DNA of 64,000 bases from Phycisphaerales bacterium (lineage in GTDB: Bacteria; Planctomycetota; Phycisphaerae; UBA1845; Fen-1342). Every line of letters begins with the position of its first letter. Position 1 is the first letter of the stretch. The notes beneath the pieces were generated by a model, which saw only the letters and a list, made by a program, of their open reading frames with translations, was not told where the DNA came from and searched no databases. The stretch is taken from assembly GCA_022839625.1 (NCBI GenBank), contig JALHJL010000004.1, positions 160,984-224,983 on the forward strand. The letters are read 5' to 3'. Both the position numbers and the translations under genes were made by a program. Shown piece by piece: positions 12,194-22,992 of the stretch.

Positions 12194-13378
12194 TCACAGC
12201 TTGCCGATGATCGCGTCCGCCATCTGCGTCGTGTTCGCCGCACCTTTCTGGAATACGTCCGGGCCGCCGGGCAGCCGGAGCATGTCGTACGTCCGCACTT
12301 TGCCTTCGGCCACCACGGCCGCGATGGCCGCCTTGATCCGGTCGGACTTCTGCGTTTCACCGATGTGATCCAGCATCATGCACGCGCTCAGGATCATCGC
12401 GATCGGGTTCACGATCGAGGGCTGGAGCTTCTCGTACTTCGGGGCGCTGCCGTGCGTCGGCTCGAACACCGCCACTTCCTCGCCGATGTTCGCGGAACAC
12501 GCGAAACCCAGCCCGCCGACCAGCCCGGCGAACGCGTCCGAGGCGATGTCGCCGAACATGTTGCTGCACACGATCACGCCGTACTCCTCGGGGTTCTTGG
12601 AGAGCCACATCATCTGGGCGTCGATGTTGGTCTCCCAGCAGGCGATGCCGGGGTAGTCCTTGGCGACGGCCTTGCCCTCGGCGGTGAACAGCCCGCTGGT
12701 CTCGCGGAGCACGTTGGGCTTCTCGCAGATCGTGACCGACTTGTAGCCGAACTTCCTGGCGTACTCGAAGGCGGCCTTGCAGATCCGCCGGCTGGCCTCG
12801 CGAGTGATGATCCGCAGCGAGACGGCCAATTCCTGCGGCGGGACGTTCTTGAAGGCGGCCCACTTCTTGTGCGTCTCGAAGGCCTTGCGGACGTTCTCCG
12901 GCGGGTTGGTCCACTCGACGCCGGCATACAGACCCTCGGTGTTCTGCCGGAAGACAGCGACGTTGATGTTCGGCTCCTCGGTGCCGCCCTCCGGCCGCTT
13001 GCGGACGTAGTTAAGCGGGTTGCCGGGGAACGAGATGCACGGGCGGATGCAGATGTCCAGGTTGAAGTGCTGGCGCATGGTGACGATCGGGCTGTAGTAC
13101 GTGTAGCCCTTGCCCTTCAGCGCCGGCGACAGCTCGGCCTCGGCCTTGTCCTTGCTCTTGGACGTGATCGCACCGAAGAGCCCGATCTTGTGCTTCTCGA
13201 GCAGCTCGACGGTGCGCTGCGGCAGCGCATTGCCCTCGCTGATCCAGAAGTCCCAGCCGATGTCGCCGTGAACGTAGTCCGCCTCGAAGCCCGCCGCCTG
13301 GAGGACGCGCAGCGCCTCGGGCAACACTACCTTGCCGATTCCGTCGCCGGGCATCGTCACGATTGTTCGCTTCGCCAC
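12194..13378 (-). CDS. Isocitrate/isopropylmalate dehydrogenase family protein, probably isocitrate dehydrogenase
   Basis: Beta-decarboxylating dehydrogenase of 394 residues. It starts at GTG 13378, with AGGAGAGG five nucleotides upstream. The N-terminal PGDGIG motif, the metal-binding GDIASDAFAGLVGGLG segment and the cofactor loop EPTHGSAPKYE are present. Lys-Tyr after HGSAP resembles NADP-dependent isocitrate dehydrogenases rather than the Asp-Ile of NAD-dependent relatives, so NADP use is inferred. The substrate loop (SPIVTMRQHFNLDICIRP) differs from both classical isocitrate and isopropylmalate enzymes, so substrate is assigned with reserve. It lies 82 bp upstream (in its own orientation) of the TPR lipoprotein gene and is divergent from the DUF255 gene. 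Confidence 0.85.
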   Translation of the reverse strand: MAKRTIVTMPGDGIGKVVLPEALRVLQAAGFEADYVHGDIGWDFWISEGNALPQRTVELLEKHKIGLFGAITSKSKDKAEAELSPALKGKGYTYYSPIVTMRQHFNLDICIRPCISFPGNPLNYVRKRPEGGTEEPNINVAVFRQNTEGLYAGVEWTNPPENVRKAFETHKKWAAFKNVPPQELAVSLRIITREASRRICKAAFEYARKFGYKSVTICEKPNVLRETSGLFTAEGKAVAKDYPGIACWETNIDAQMMWLSKNPEEYGVIVCSNMFGDIASDAFAGLVGGLGFACSANIGEEVAVFEPTHGSAPKYEKLQPSIVNPIAMILSACMMLDHIGETQKSDRIKAAIAAVVAEGKVRTYDMLRLPGGPDVFQKGAANTTQMADAIIGKL

Positions 13379-13692
13379 GTGCACCTCTCCTGTCGTCTTG
13401 GGGTCGCTGATTTCCCTGCCTGCGGTGGGCGCCACGCCACAGTGCCTGCCCCTCGCCGGCGAAGATCTGCCCGTAGTGTACCGGCCGGGCTCAAAGCCGG
13501 CCAACGGCCCGGGGGCGGCGTTGATTTCCGCGGCGGCGCGCCAAGAATCAGGCGTCAAACGCCGGGCAAGCCGGCTGCGACGAGGAGCAGGTGACCCGAC
13601 AGGAACTTGCAGGGGCAGCCGCCGCGCTGGCAGCACGGCTGCCGGACGCTGGAGCCGCGACCGATCCACCCGGAGGCCGAGTGAGACGCGAC
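13379..13692. other. Divergent intergenic region
   Basis: These 314 bp lie between the divergent dehydrogenase and DUF255 genes. They hold the AGGAGAGG site of the former and GGAGG (13672-13676) before the latter. No convincing -35/-10 pair and no gene is seen. Confidence 0.4.
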
Positions 13693-15816
<2,124 letters not shown>

Positions 15817-15851
15817 CCGGCAGTTCCCACGACGCCCCGCTCAGCGCGCGG

Positions 15852-18410
15852 TCATTTCGACCACTTGGCCCCCTGCTGCACGGTCAGAACCGCGGGTTCG
15901 CTGACTACCGTACCGCACAGGCTGTGCACGACGACGCTGTATGCGCCGGCGTCTTCCGGACCCACCGCGCTGATCGTCAGGCTGGCCGTCGTTGTCCCCG
16001 ACCAGTGCTCATCATCGGTCAATCGCTGACCGTCTTTGCGCCACGCGTACGTCAGCGCCAGCGGCGCGGCGGCGGTCACGCGGAAGGTGGCCGACTCGCC
16101 GGGCGCGACACTCTGATCAGCCGGCTGCTCGACGAGCCAAGGCGTGCCATCGCCGGTGAGCGTGAAAACGTACGCCGCACCGATTGCCGTCGCCCACAGA
16201 GAATGCAGCGGGGCGCCCACGAACGCCGTGCCGCCGTCCAAGGCGACATCACCTCCAAAACGGTCCCCGCCGATGCCGTCCCAGATGCCGAGCTGCCCCG
16301 TCTGCTTCCAGGCGCCGCCGACCGGCTCGAAGACGTAGACCGTCCCGGTGCCGGCCGGCACATCGCCCCCGTCCCGCCCGATGAGAATCGTGTTGCCATC
16401 GATTGCCACTGACACTCCGGCGACGTGGTTCCAGACGCCGAGCCGGGTCGCGGGGGTCCAGGTACCAGAGTGGTGCTGGAAGACGTAAGCCATGCTGCGG
16501 CCCATCTCACCCCACATGAGACGATGAGCACCGACGACCACCGTGTCCCCATCCAGCGCAACGTCACACCCGAAACGGTCGCCCGGAATCCCGTCGTCGG
16601 CAATCAGCTTGGCAGTCTGCCACCACGCATCCCCGACGCGCTCGTATACGTACGCCGCACCGCGATCGCCGTGGTAGGTCGCGCCCACCACGATCCTCTC
16701 ACCATCGGTTGCGACCGAGGACCCGAAGGAGTCATAGTCGGCACCGTCCGGCAGGGCCAGCGCGGCCGTCTGAATCCAGGCACCGTCCACTCGTTCGAAC
16801 ACATAGGCCGCCCCGGCGTCCGGGGCCACACCGTCCGCGCCCGGCGCACCGATTACCGCCGTGTCACCGCGCAGCGCGACGGCCTGGCCGAAGCCGTCCC
16901 ACGCCGCTGCGCCCGCGGCGACCAGTTTGTCCGTCTGCGTCCAGAGGCCCGCGCTCGGCTGGAAGACGTAGACCGCGCCGGCATAAAGGGCCGAAGTGCT
17001 GTCGCCCGCCGCGCCGACCAGCAACGTATCCCCATCGACCGCGACCGCCTGTCCGAACAAGTCGTCCGGACTGCCGGCCGGCGACGACAGCCGGGCCGTT
17101 TCCACCCACAACCCGTCAGCCTGCTCGCAGACGAGCACGGTGCCGGTGTAGCGTCCCAGGTTCTCCGCGTTCGACCCGACCGCCGCGACGCTCCCACGGA
17201 CGGAAACGGTTGTGCCCATGAGGTCGTCTGGTTCGCCCGCGGCCCAGAGTTTTGCGACCGCTTGCGGCCCGCCGCACGGCCCCCAGAACATCGCCATGAA
17301 CGGGTTGATGTCCGCGAAATCCACCTGCCCGTCGCCGTTGCAGTCGGCGTTGATCTGGTGGCAATCGGGATACGCGGCGTCGAAGCCGGCGGGGTTCGTA
17401 AGCGCCAGCACGAACGGGTTGATGTCGGCTCCGTCCACTTCTCCATCGCAGTTCATGTCGCCGGCGAGGTGGCCCGGCGCGATCCCGGCCGCGTCGACCA
17501 GCCAGCCCATCACCCCGCGCGTGAGCGCGATCGCGTACTCATAATCGATGTTGCCCGTGGTCTCGATGCGGTCGAGCGGCGTATGGTAGTAGGGGTTCAA
17601 GAAAATGTCGTACTCGCTCAGACAGGCGGCCTGGAAACCGTACCACTCGAACGGAGCGTGGTCGCTGTAGTCGCCCTGGCCGACGTCAACGGCGGTGATC
17701 CCGGCGTAATCCGCCAGTGCGCTGGCCAGCGCAGCCTTCACCCCGCCCGAGCTTGACCGGCCGGCAATCTCCGCCAGGCTGTGCGGCGTGGCCCGCCATG
17801 CGAGCATGTCCAGCGACAACATGCCGTGGATGTCCTCGTTCTGATGCACGCCGGCATGGTGCTGGCTTCCATAAAGGCCCCACTCCTCGCGGTCGAACGC
17901 GATGAACCGGATCGTGGCCTCCGAGGACCATTGCGAGACCAGCCGCGCGATCTCGAGCACGGCTGCCACGCCACTGGCGTCGTCGTCGGCCCCGGCGTTG
18001 CCCGCCGGGCTTCCGCCCTCCCAGGAAATCGAGTCGTAGTGACCTCCGATGATGTAGATTTCGTCCGGGCGTGTCGTGCCCGGCATCTCGCCGACGACGT
18101 TCCAGGAGGGATAACCGTAAATGGTGAACGGCTCGAGGTACGCGTTCAGGCCGTACGAGGCCAGCAGCATGAGGATGTTGTCGCGGGCCAGATCATGTTC
18201 CACGCCGAACAGCCGGTCGTCCGCGTCGTGCGTGTACAGCAGGTCGCTGTGTACGGCGATGTAGTGCTCCTTGCTGATCTGGGCCGCAGCATGTTGTCCC
18301 TCCAACGTGCCCCCGAGCACCGCGACGGCCAAGGCCGCCACGCTCGTCACCGCCACTGTCACCACGTACCGGCTCACGGTCGCGTTTCGCCCTCGAGCCG
18401 CGCTCATCAT
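15852..18410 (-). CDS. Secreted M28 aminopeptidase with dockerin-like, FG-GAP and Ig-like domains
   Basis: An 852-residue exported zinc peptidase. Residues 1-45 contain a transmembrane/signal segment. An M28 domain follows with the dinuclear zinc ligands in order: H124 (GGHYDS), Asp in GADDDASG (142-144), the REE pair (175-176), Asp201 and a His in YYHTPLD. Two EF-hand-like repeats (GDMNCDGEVDGADINPF; DCNGDGQVDFADINPF) are typical of planctomycete secreted proteins. About seven FG-GAP beta-propeller repeats come next (..GDTLLVGAAGD.., ..GAAYVFERV..), then a C-terminal Ig-like domain (LVEQPADQSVAPGESATF). Calcium binding and attachment to substrates or surfaces are inferred. GAGGAGGAAGC before ATG 18410 fixes the start. 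Confidence 0.92.
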   Translation of the reverse strand: MMSAARGRNATVSRYVVTVAVTSVAALAVAVLGGTLEGQHAAAQISKEHYIAVHSDLLYTHDADDRLFGVEHDLARDNILMLLASYGLNAYLEPFTIYGYPSWNVVGEMPGTTRPDEIYIIGGHYDSISWEGGSPAGNAGADDDASGVAAVLEIARLVSQWSSEATIRFIAFDREEWGLYGSQHHAGVHQNEDIHGMLSLDMLAWRATPHSLAEIAGRSSSGGVKAALASALADYAGITAVDVGQGDYSDHAPFEWYGFQAACLSEYDIFLNPYYHTPLDRIETTGNIDYEYAIALTRGVMGWLVDAAGIAPGHLAGDMNCDGEVDGADINPFVLALTNPAGFDAAYPDCHQINADCNGDGQVDFADINPFMAMFWGPCGGPQAVAKLWAAGEPDDLMGTTVSVRGSVAAVGSNAENLGRYTGTVLVCEQADGLWVETARLSSPAGSPDDLFGQAVAVDGDTLLVGAAGDSTSALYAGAVYVFQPSAGLWTQTDKLVAAGAAAWDGFGQAVALRGDTAVIGAPGADGVAPDAGAAYVFERVDGAWIQTAALALPDGADYDSFGSSVATDGERIVVGATYHGDRGAAYVYERVGDAWWQTAKLIADDGIPGDRFGCDVALDGDTVVVGAHRLMWGEMGRSMAYVFQHHSGTWTPATRLGVWNHVAGVSVAIDGNTILIGRDGGDVPAGTGTVYVFEPVGGAWKQTGQLGIWDGIGGDRFGGDVALDGGTAFVGAPLHSLWATAIGAAYVFTLTGDGTPWLVEQPADQSVAPGESATFRVTAAAPLALTYAWRKDGQRLTDDEHWSGTTTASLTISAVGPEDAGAYSVVVHSLCGTVVSEPAVLTVQQGAKWSK

Positions 18411-18760
18411 GCTTCCTCCTCGTTCAGATGGATCGAATGGTCGTTCACTGCCCGTGTCGTCCGCGACCCCGTTGCGGCGCGAACCTCCGCTGCGGGTGGC
18501 CAAGGCGGTACCTTGGCGGAGTATGGTGTGTGCACTTTCGCCCCGTTTCCCCGAGACTGCCCGGAAAGCGGAGCCTGCCTCTACCTCTCAGTATACCTCT
18601 TGAGGCAAGGGTATTCGGCGAAAGGCGTGCGACGTTTGTCGGAAGTTGTCGGCCGCATTCTGGCTCGCGCACAAGCTGCGAACCGCGCGAACCTGGCGGC
18701 TGGAGACTGGCAGCGCAGCGAAGCTCTTCTACAATGCCGCCATGAGTACGAGGTGCACAG
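18411..18760. other. Divergent intergenic region
   Basis: These 350 bp lie between the peptidase gene and the nucleotidyltransferase-like gene. Apart from the promoter-like sequence at 18707-18735 nothing is recognised. Confidence 0.4.
18707..18735 (+). promoter_or_regulatory. Putative promoter of the NTase-like/TPM/LemA cluster
   Basis: CTGGCA (18707-18712), 17 nt, then TACAAT (18730-18735), followed 25 nt later by an ATG with its own GAGGTG ribosome-binding site. The same TACAAT box recurs upstream of other genes in the window. Confidence 0.45.
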
Positions 18761-19507
18761 ATGGCTGAGCCGACGATCGACACGGCCGGGTTGCCGGCCA
18801 ATGCGCAGGCGGCCTTCACTGAGTTGGCGCGCGCGCTGGCCGGACTGGCCGGGGAGGACCTCCTCGGCCTGAGCGCGTTCGGCGGCTGGCTGGCCGATGA
18901 TCCGCTGTATGCCGGCACGCCGGCCCGGAGCGTCGTCGTCTTCCGCCGGTTCGATCTGGGCTTGTTGGACCGGCTGGCGCGCGAGGGCATTCGGTTCGGC
19001 AAGCTGGGACTGCGCGCCCCGCTGATCATGACGCCCGAGTACATCGCGGCGTCCAGCGATGCGTTCCCGCTCGAGCTGCTGGAGATTCAGCAGCTCCACG
19101 TCCTGGTTTGCGGCGCGGACCATTTCGCGGCGCTCCAGTTCGAGCGCGGCGACGTTCGCCTGCAATGCGAGCGCGAGCTCAAGAGCGCGCTGATCTCCCT
19201 GCGGCAGGGGCTCCTGGCAGCCGTCGGGGAGTACAAGCGCCTGGGCGAGCTGTTCCGCGACGAGAGCGAGCGCACCGCCCGTGTTCTGCGCGGTATCCTC
19301 CACCTTGCCGGCCGCGAAGCGCCACGCCTGTCCGCCGGGCTGATCGGAACAGCGGTAGAGGTCGCCGGCGCGAAGCTCGAGGGCCTCGCGCGGGTGGTCG
19401 GGGGGGCGCGTCAGGTGGACCTGGAGACGTTCCGGCAATTCTACGAAGACCTGGCTGCTTTGGCGTCCTACGTGGACGGCCTGGCCCGTTCCACGGAGCG
19501 ATTATAG
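18761..19507 (+). CDS. Nucleotidyltransferase-like protein of unknown function
   Basis: A 248-residue soluble protein. The N-terminal ~110 residues (GEDLLGLSAFGGWL, then hydrophobic strand RSVVVFRRFDL) look like a degenerate nucleotidyltransferase fold. The block FPLELLEIQQLHVLVCGADHF followed by RLQCERELKSALISLRQG recurs in a conserved family I have seen next to TPM and LemA genes. The catalytic acidic pair expected of an active nucleotidyltransferase is not obvious, so it may be inactive. ATG 18761 has GAGGTG five nucleotides upstream. The stop is 59 bp before the TPM gene, which suggests an operon with the next two genes. Confidence 0.65.
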   Translation: MAEPTIDTAGLPANAQAAFTELARALAGLAGEDLLGLSAFGGWLADDPLYAGTPARSVVVFRRFDLGLLDRLAREGIRFGKLGLRAPLIMTPEYIAASSDAFPLELLEIQQLHVLVCGADHFAALQFERGDVRLQCERELKSALISLRQGLLAAVGEYKRLGELFRDESERTARVLRGILHLAGREAPRLSAGLIGTAVEVAGAKLEGLARVVGGARQVDLETFRQFYEDLAALASYVDGLARSTERL

Positions 19508-19566
19508 AAATCATGCCGACTTGGAATATGCGCCCGGCGAACGCCGGCCTACGATCGGCGAATACC

Positions 19567-20466
19567 ATGCAGGTGAAAGGCGACCAGGCGACACTCGGCA
19601 TTCGGGCGGCCTGGATGCTCCTCCTGTTGCTCAGCCCAGCGCCGGGCCTGTTCGCGCAGGAGCTGCCTGCCCGGCCGACTGAATACGTCGTCGATCTCGC
19701 CGGCGTCATCGACCGTGCCAACGTGCAGCGGCTCAACGAGTTCCTGAAGGAGCTGGAACAGAAGACCACCGCCCAGATGCTCGTGCTGACGGTCAAGACG
19801 ACGGGCGGCGACGACATCGAGTCCTACGCCGTGCGCGTCTTCGAACGCTGGAAGCTGGGACAGAAGGGCAAGGACAACGGCGTACTGATCGTGGTCGCCG
19901 TCCAGGACCGGCGGGCGAAGATCGAGGTGGGCTACGGCTTGGAAGGAACTTTGCCGGACGCATTTTGCGGGCGCATCGGCCGCGAGGTTTTCGCGCCGCA
20001 CTTTAAGAAGGGCGATTACGGGCGCGGCATTTACGAGGGCACGCTGGTGCTCGCAAACAAGGTCGCCCAGGAGGCCGGCGTCGCGATCAGCGGCATGCCA
20101 AGTCGCACGCTGCCCGCCGGCGCGGGACGCGGCCGTTCGACCCGCACCGGAACCCGCACCGACGGTGGCGCTTGTGCGAGCGCGGCCCTGGTACTGCTCG
20201 TACTGCTCGTCGTGCTTGCGACGCTGTTTGGGCGCGGCTATCACACTTACCGCCACCGGCGGTACACGCGCGGGCTGTGGCTCTGGCTGCTGCTGGGCGG
20301 AATGAGCAACCGCGACTACGGCAGTCGCAACTGGGGCGGAGGCTCAGGCGGCTGGGGCGGAGGCTGGGGCGGCGGATTCGGCGGTTTCGGCGGGGGCGGC
20401 TTGGGCGGATTCGGCGGTGGTGGGGGTGGTCGTTCCGGGGGTGGAGGTGCGTCCTTTGGCTGGTAA
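19567..20466 (+). CDS. TPM-domain membrane protein (YgcG family)
   Basis: A 299-residue membrane-anchored protein. It has a signal peptide (..LLLLLSPAPGLFAQ, cleavage likely after Ala), an extracytoplasmic TPM_phosphatase domain (YVVDLAGVIDRANVQRLNEFL; YGLEGTLPDAFCGRI; GDYGRGIYEG), a transmembrane helix (ALVLLVLLVVLATLF) and a glycine-rich tail ending ASFGW, the usual architecture. The family has been linked to membrane quality control and photosystem repair in other organisms; its reaction here is unknown. ATG 19567 is assumed because it gives a compact signal peptide; ATG 19513 is also in frame. It overlaps lemA by 11 bp. Confidence 0.87.
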   Translation: MQVKGDQATLGIRAAWMLLLLLSPAPGLFAQELPARPTEYVVDLAGVIDRANVQRLNEFLKELEQKTTAQMLVLTVKTTGGDDIESYAVRVFERWKLGQKGKDNGVLIVVAVQDRRAKIEVGYGLEGTLPDAFCGRIGREVFAPHFKKGDYGRGIYEGTLVLANKVAQEAGVAISGMPSRTLPAGAGRGRSTRTGTRTDGGACASAALVLLVLLVVLATLFGRGYHTYRHRRYTRGLWLWLLLGGMSNRDYGSRNWGGGSGGWGGGWGGGFGGFGGGGLGGFGGGGGGRSGGGGASFGW

Positions 20467-21136
20467 CACGTGTCCCAAGTGCGGCGGCGTAGTCTCGCCC
20501 GCCGCCAGCTTCTGCAACACCTGCGGGCAGGCGATCACTATGAGCAGACGTTCGAGTTTCGGCAGCACGCTCCTGGGCCTGGTCTTCGTCGTCGTGATCG
20601 TCGGGCTGGTGCTCGGCAGTTGCGCGTACGGCGGCTACAACAAGGCGGTCCGGCTCGACGAGGGCGTCAAGAGCAGTTGGGCGCAGGTCGAGAACGTGCT
20701 GCAGCGGCGTTACGACCTGATCCCCAATCTGGTCGAGACCGTGAAGGGCTACGCAACGCACGAGAAGGACATCTTCACCGACATTGCCAATGCCCGCACC
20801 AAGTACTTCTCCGCGGGCAGCCAGGCCGAGAAGGTCGAAGCGGCCAACGGTCTGGAGCGTGCGCTGTCGCGGCTGCTCGTGCTGCGCGAGACCTACCCGG
20901 AGCTGAAGGCCCAGACCAGCTTTCTGGAGCTGCAGACCCAGCTTGAGGGCACGGAGAACCGCATCGCCGTCGAGCGTATGCGCTACAACGACGCCGTTCG
21001 CGAGGTCAACACCTACTGCCGCGGCCTGGTCAGCAGAATCTACTGCGGTTGGGCCGGCGTGAAGCCCGCGGAGTACTTCGAGGTGCCCGAGGCAGCCAAG
21101 CCGGTGCCGAAAGTGGACTTCTCGAAGCCGGAGTAA
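20456..21136 (+). CDS. lemA: LemA family protein with an N-terminal zinc ribbon
   Basis: A 226-residue protein: an N-terminal zinc ribbon with two CxxC knuckles (CPKCGG...FCNTCGQ), one transmembrane helix (LVFVVVIVGLVLGSCAY), then the LemA domain (VKSSWAQVENVLQRRYDLIPNLVETVKGYATHE; RYNDAVREVNT). LemA proteins are anchored helical bundles of unknown molecular role. The ribbon precedes the helix and so probably faces the cytoplasm; it is absent from typical LemA. I choose TTG 20456 because GGAGG (20443-20447) lies 8 nt upstream inside the TPM gene; GTG codons further up are alternatives. The overlap with TPM implies translational coupling. Confidence 0.88.
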   Translation: MAGNTCPKCGGVVSPAASFCNTCGQAITMSRRSSFGSTLLGLVFVVVIVGLVLGSCAYGGYNKAVRLDEGVKSSWAQVENVLQRRYDLIPNLVETVKGYATHEKDIFTDIANARTKYFSAGSQAEKVEAANGLERALSRLLVLRETYPELKAQTSFLELQTQLEGTENRIAVERMRYNDAVREVNTYCRGLVSRIYCGWAGVKPAEYFEVPEAAKPVPKVDFSKPE

Positions 21137-21159
21137 CGCCGCGCCAAGTTGCGCGATCC

Positions 21160-22632
21160 TCAGAGTTGGTTGGCGACCTTTCGGAAATGGTGGCCCGTGA
21201 TCGCGAGGTTCATCGCTTCGCCAAATGCCCGGCGATGGAACAGCAGCGTACGGACCAGGTACTGCCAGAAGGCGCGCCGCCCCCGGGTTCGCACGCCGAG
21301 CACCCACAACGAGCGCGCGAACGCCCACACCTCGGAAGGCGACACCCGGACGCGCGGTCCGTGCGGACGGTAGGAGCGCAGGAACGTGATCGCCCGCCGG
21401 TAGTAGTCCCGCGGCGCGTACAGCCGCTGCACCAGCCTGCGATACCCCGACACGAGCAGGTCGCGATCCATGCGGGGGACGAAGTTCAGCACGGCGTCGA
21501 GGTTGTTGCCGGTGCTCGCGCGGAGCAGCCGGCCCTCGGCCTTCAGCCGTTCGAACAGCCGCGTCCGCGGCAGGGCGTTGAGCAGCCCGACCATCGCGGT
21601 GACCACGCCGGCCTCCTGAATGAAGCGGTGCTGGCGCTCGAAGATGTTGCCGCGATCATGATCGAAGCCGACGATGAACCCGCCCATTACCTCTAGGCCG
21701 GCGCCTTGCATGGTCCGGATTGCGCCGAGCAGGTCGCGGTGCGTGTTTTGAACTTTGCCGCACTCTGCCAGACAGGTTTCGTCGGGCGTTTCCACGCCCA
21801 CGAACACTTTCTTGAATCCGGCGCGGACCATCAGCTCGAGCAACTCGGGATCGTCGGCGAGATTGAGCGAGGCCTCGGTGAGCAGCGGCAGCGGGTGGGG
21901 GTGTCGCGCCTGCCAGGCCGCCAGCTCACGCAGCAGCGCCTTGGCTTTGACCTTGTGCCCGATGAAGTTGTCGTCGACGACAAAAACCGACGAACGCCAG
22001 CCCGCCGTCCAGAGCGCATCGAGTTCCCGGGTGAACTGCGCGGGCGTCTTCAGCCGCGGGGTGCGCCCATACATGGCCACAATGTCGCAGAATTCGCAGT
22101 CGAACGGGCAGCCCCGCGAAAACTGCACCGGCATCGTGGCATAGTCCGCCAGGCGAATGAGGTCCCAGCGCGGGACCGGCGTTGACTCCAGACTGGGCTT
22201 GGCGGCGTCCTGGTACACCCCCTGCACGCGGCCGGCCTGCATGTCGGCCACCAGCGCCGCGATCACGTTCTCGGCCTCGCCGAGCACCAGGTGCGGGATA
22301 TCCGCGAACCGCTCCGGGGCGGTCGTGAAGAGCGGCCCGCCCGCGATGATCGGTTTGCCCAGCGCACGGCAGCGGTCCACGACCTCCCGAACCGACGGCT
22401 CCTGCACGATCATCGCGGAGATGAGCACGTAATCCGCCCACGCCAGGTCGCGCTCGCGCAGGCGGCTCACGTTCAGGTCGACCAGCCGCAGCGACCACTC
22501 GCGCGGCAACATCGCCCCGATGGTCAGCAGGCCCAGCGGCGGAAACGCCGCCTTCTTGAAGACAAAGGGCAGCACGTGCCGGAAGCTCCAGAACGTGTCC
22601 GGCACGGCGGGGGAGACCAGCAGCAGATTCAC
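21160..22632 (-). CDS. B12-binding-domain radical SAM protein with DUF4070-like C-terminus
   Basis: A 490-residue enzyme with an N-terminal cobalamin-binding-like Rossmann domain (about 1-140, GGPLFTTAPERF) and a radical SAM core with the 4Fe-4S motif C-x3-C-x2-C in FSRGCPFDCEFCDI. The segments VFVVDDNFIGHK and FKKVFVGVETPD, and a C-terminal part resembling DUF4070, are typical of this large group. Some members, such as the hopanoid methylase HpnP, methylate lipids, but the substrate here is unknown. It starts at GTG 22632 with AAGGA about seven nucleotides upstream. It is convergent with lemA. Confidence 0.87.
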   Translation of the reverse strand: MNLLLVSPAVPDTFWSFRHVLPFVFKKAAFPPLGLLTIGAMLPREWSLRLVDLNVSRLRERDLAWADYVLISAMIVQEPSVREVVDRCRALGKPIIAGGPLFTTAPERFADIPHLVLGEAENVIAALVADMQAGRVQGVYQDAAKPSLESTPVPRWDLIRLADYATMPVQFSRGCPFDCEFCDIVAMYGRTPRLKTPAQFTRELDALWTAGWRSSVFVVDDNFIGHKVKAKALLRELAAWQARHPHPLPLLTEASLNLADDPELLELMVRAGFKKVFVGVETPDETCLAECGKVQNTHRDLLGAIRTMQGAGLEVMGGFIVGFDHDRGNIFERQHRFIQEAGVVTAMVGLLNALPRTRLFERLKAEGRLLRASTGNNLDAVLNFVPRMDRDLLVSGYRRLVQRLYAPRDYYRRAITFLRSYRPHGPRVRVSPSEVWAFARSLWVLGVRTRGRRAFWQYLVRTLLFHRRAFGEAMNLAITGHHFRKVANQL

Positions 22633-22931
22633 GGTGTTTCCTTCTCAGTCGGCCACGGTCCGTGCCGGGCGGGGGTCGCACTACTTCCGCCCCCCGCGGC
22701 ATAGGGCACCACGCGTGCGACGCGCGGGGCTTCACTAATACGCCGCACGGTTGCCAATCGCACTCAGTGACTCGCAAGCGACTTCCAGGCTGGATGTGTC
22801 GGGCGTGCGTCACGCCTGCCTAGGCCATCGGTGCCTGGCTTTGCTCCAATGGCTCTCTCTCCACAGGATGCGTAATGCATGATACGCGGGCCGGGCGCCT
22901 GCGTCAACCGGCTGCGCGCCCGGCGGGTCCG
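22633..22931. other. Divergent intergenic region (5' part)
   Basis: Together with the promoter below, this separates the radical SAM gene from prpE by 360 bp. No gene or RNA is recognised in it. Confidence 0.4.
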
Positions 22932-22961
22932 TTGGCACGCCGGTTCGCCAGCCCGTATGAT
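22932..22961 (+). promoter_or_regulatory. Putative promoter of the propionyl-CoA synthetase gene
   Basis: TTGGCA (22932-22937), 18 nt, then TATGAT (22956-22961), 31 bp before the ATG. Both boxes match the vegetative consensus at 5 of 6 positions. Confidence 0.5.
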
Positions 22962-22992
22962 GCCGCCCGGAAGCAGTACGGGAGAAAGCTGA

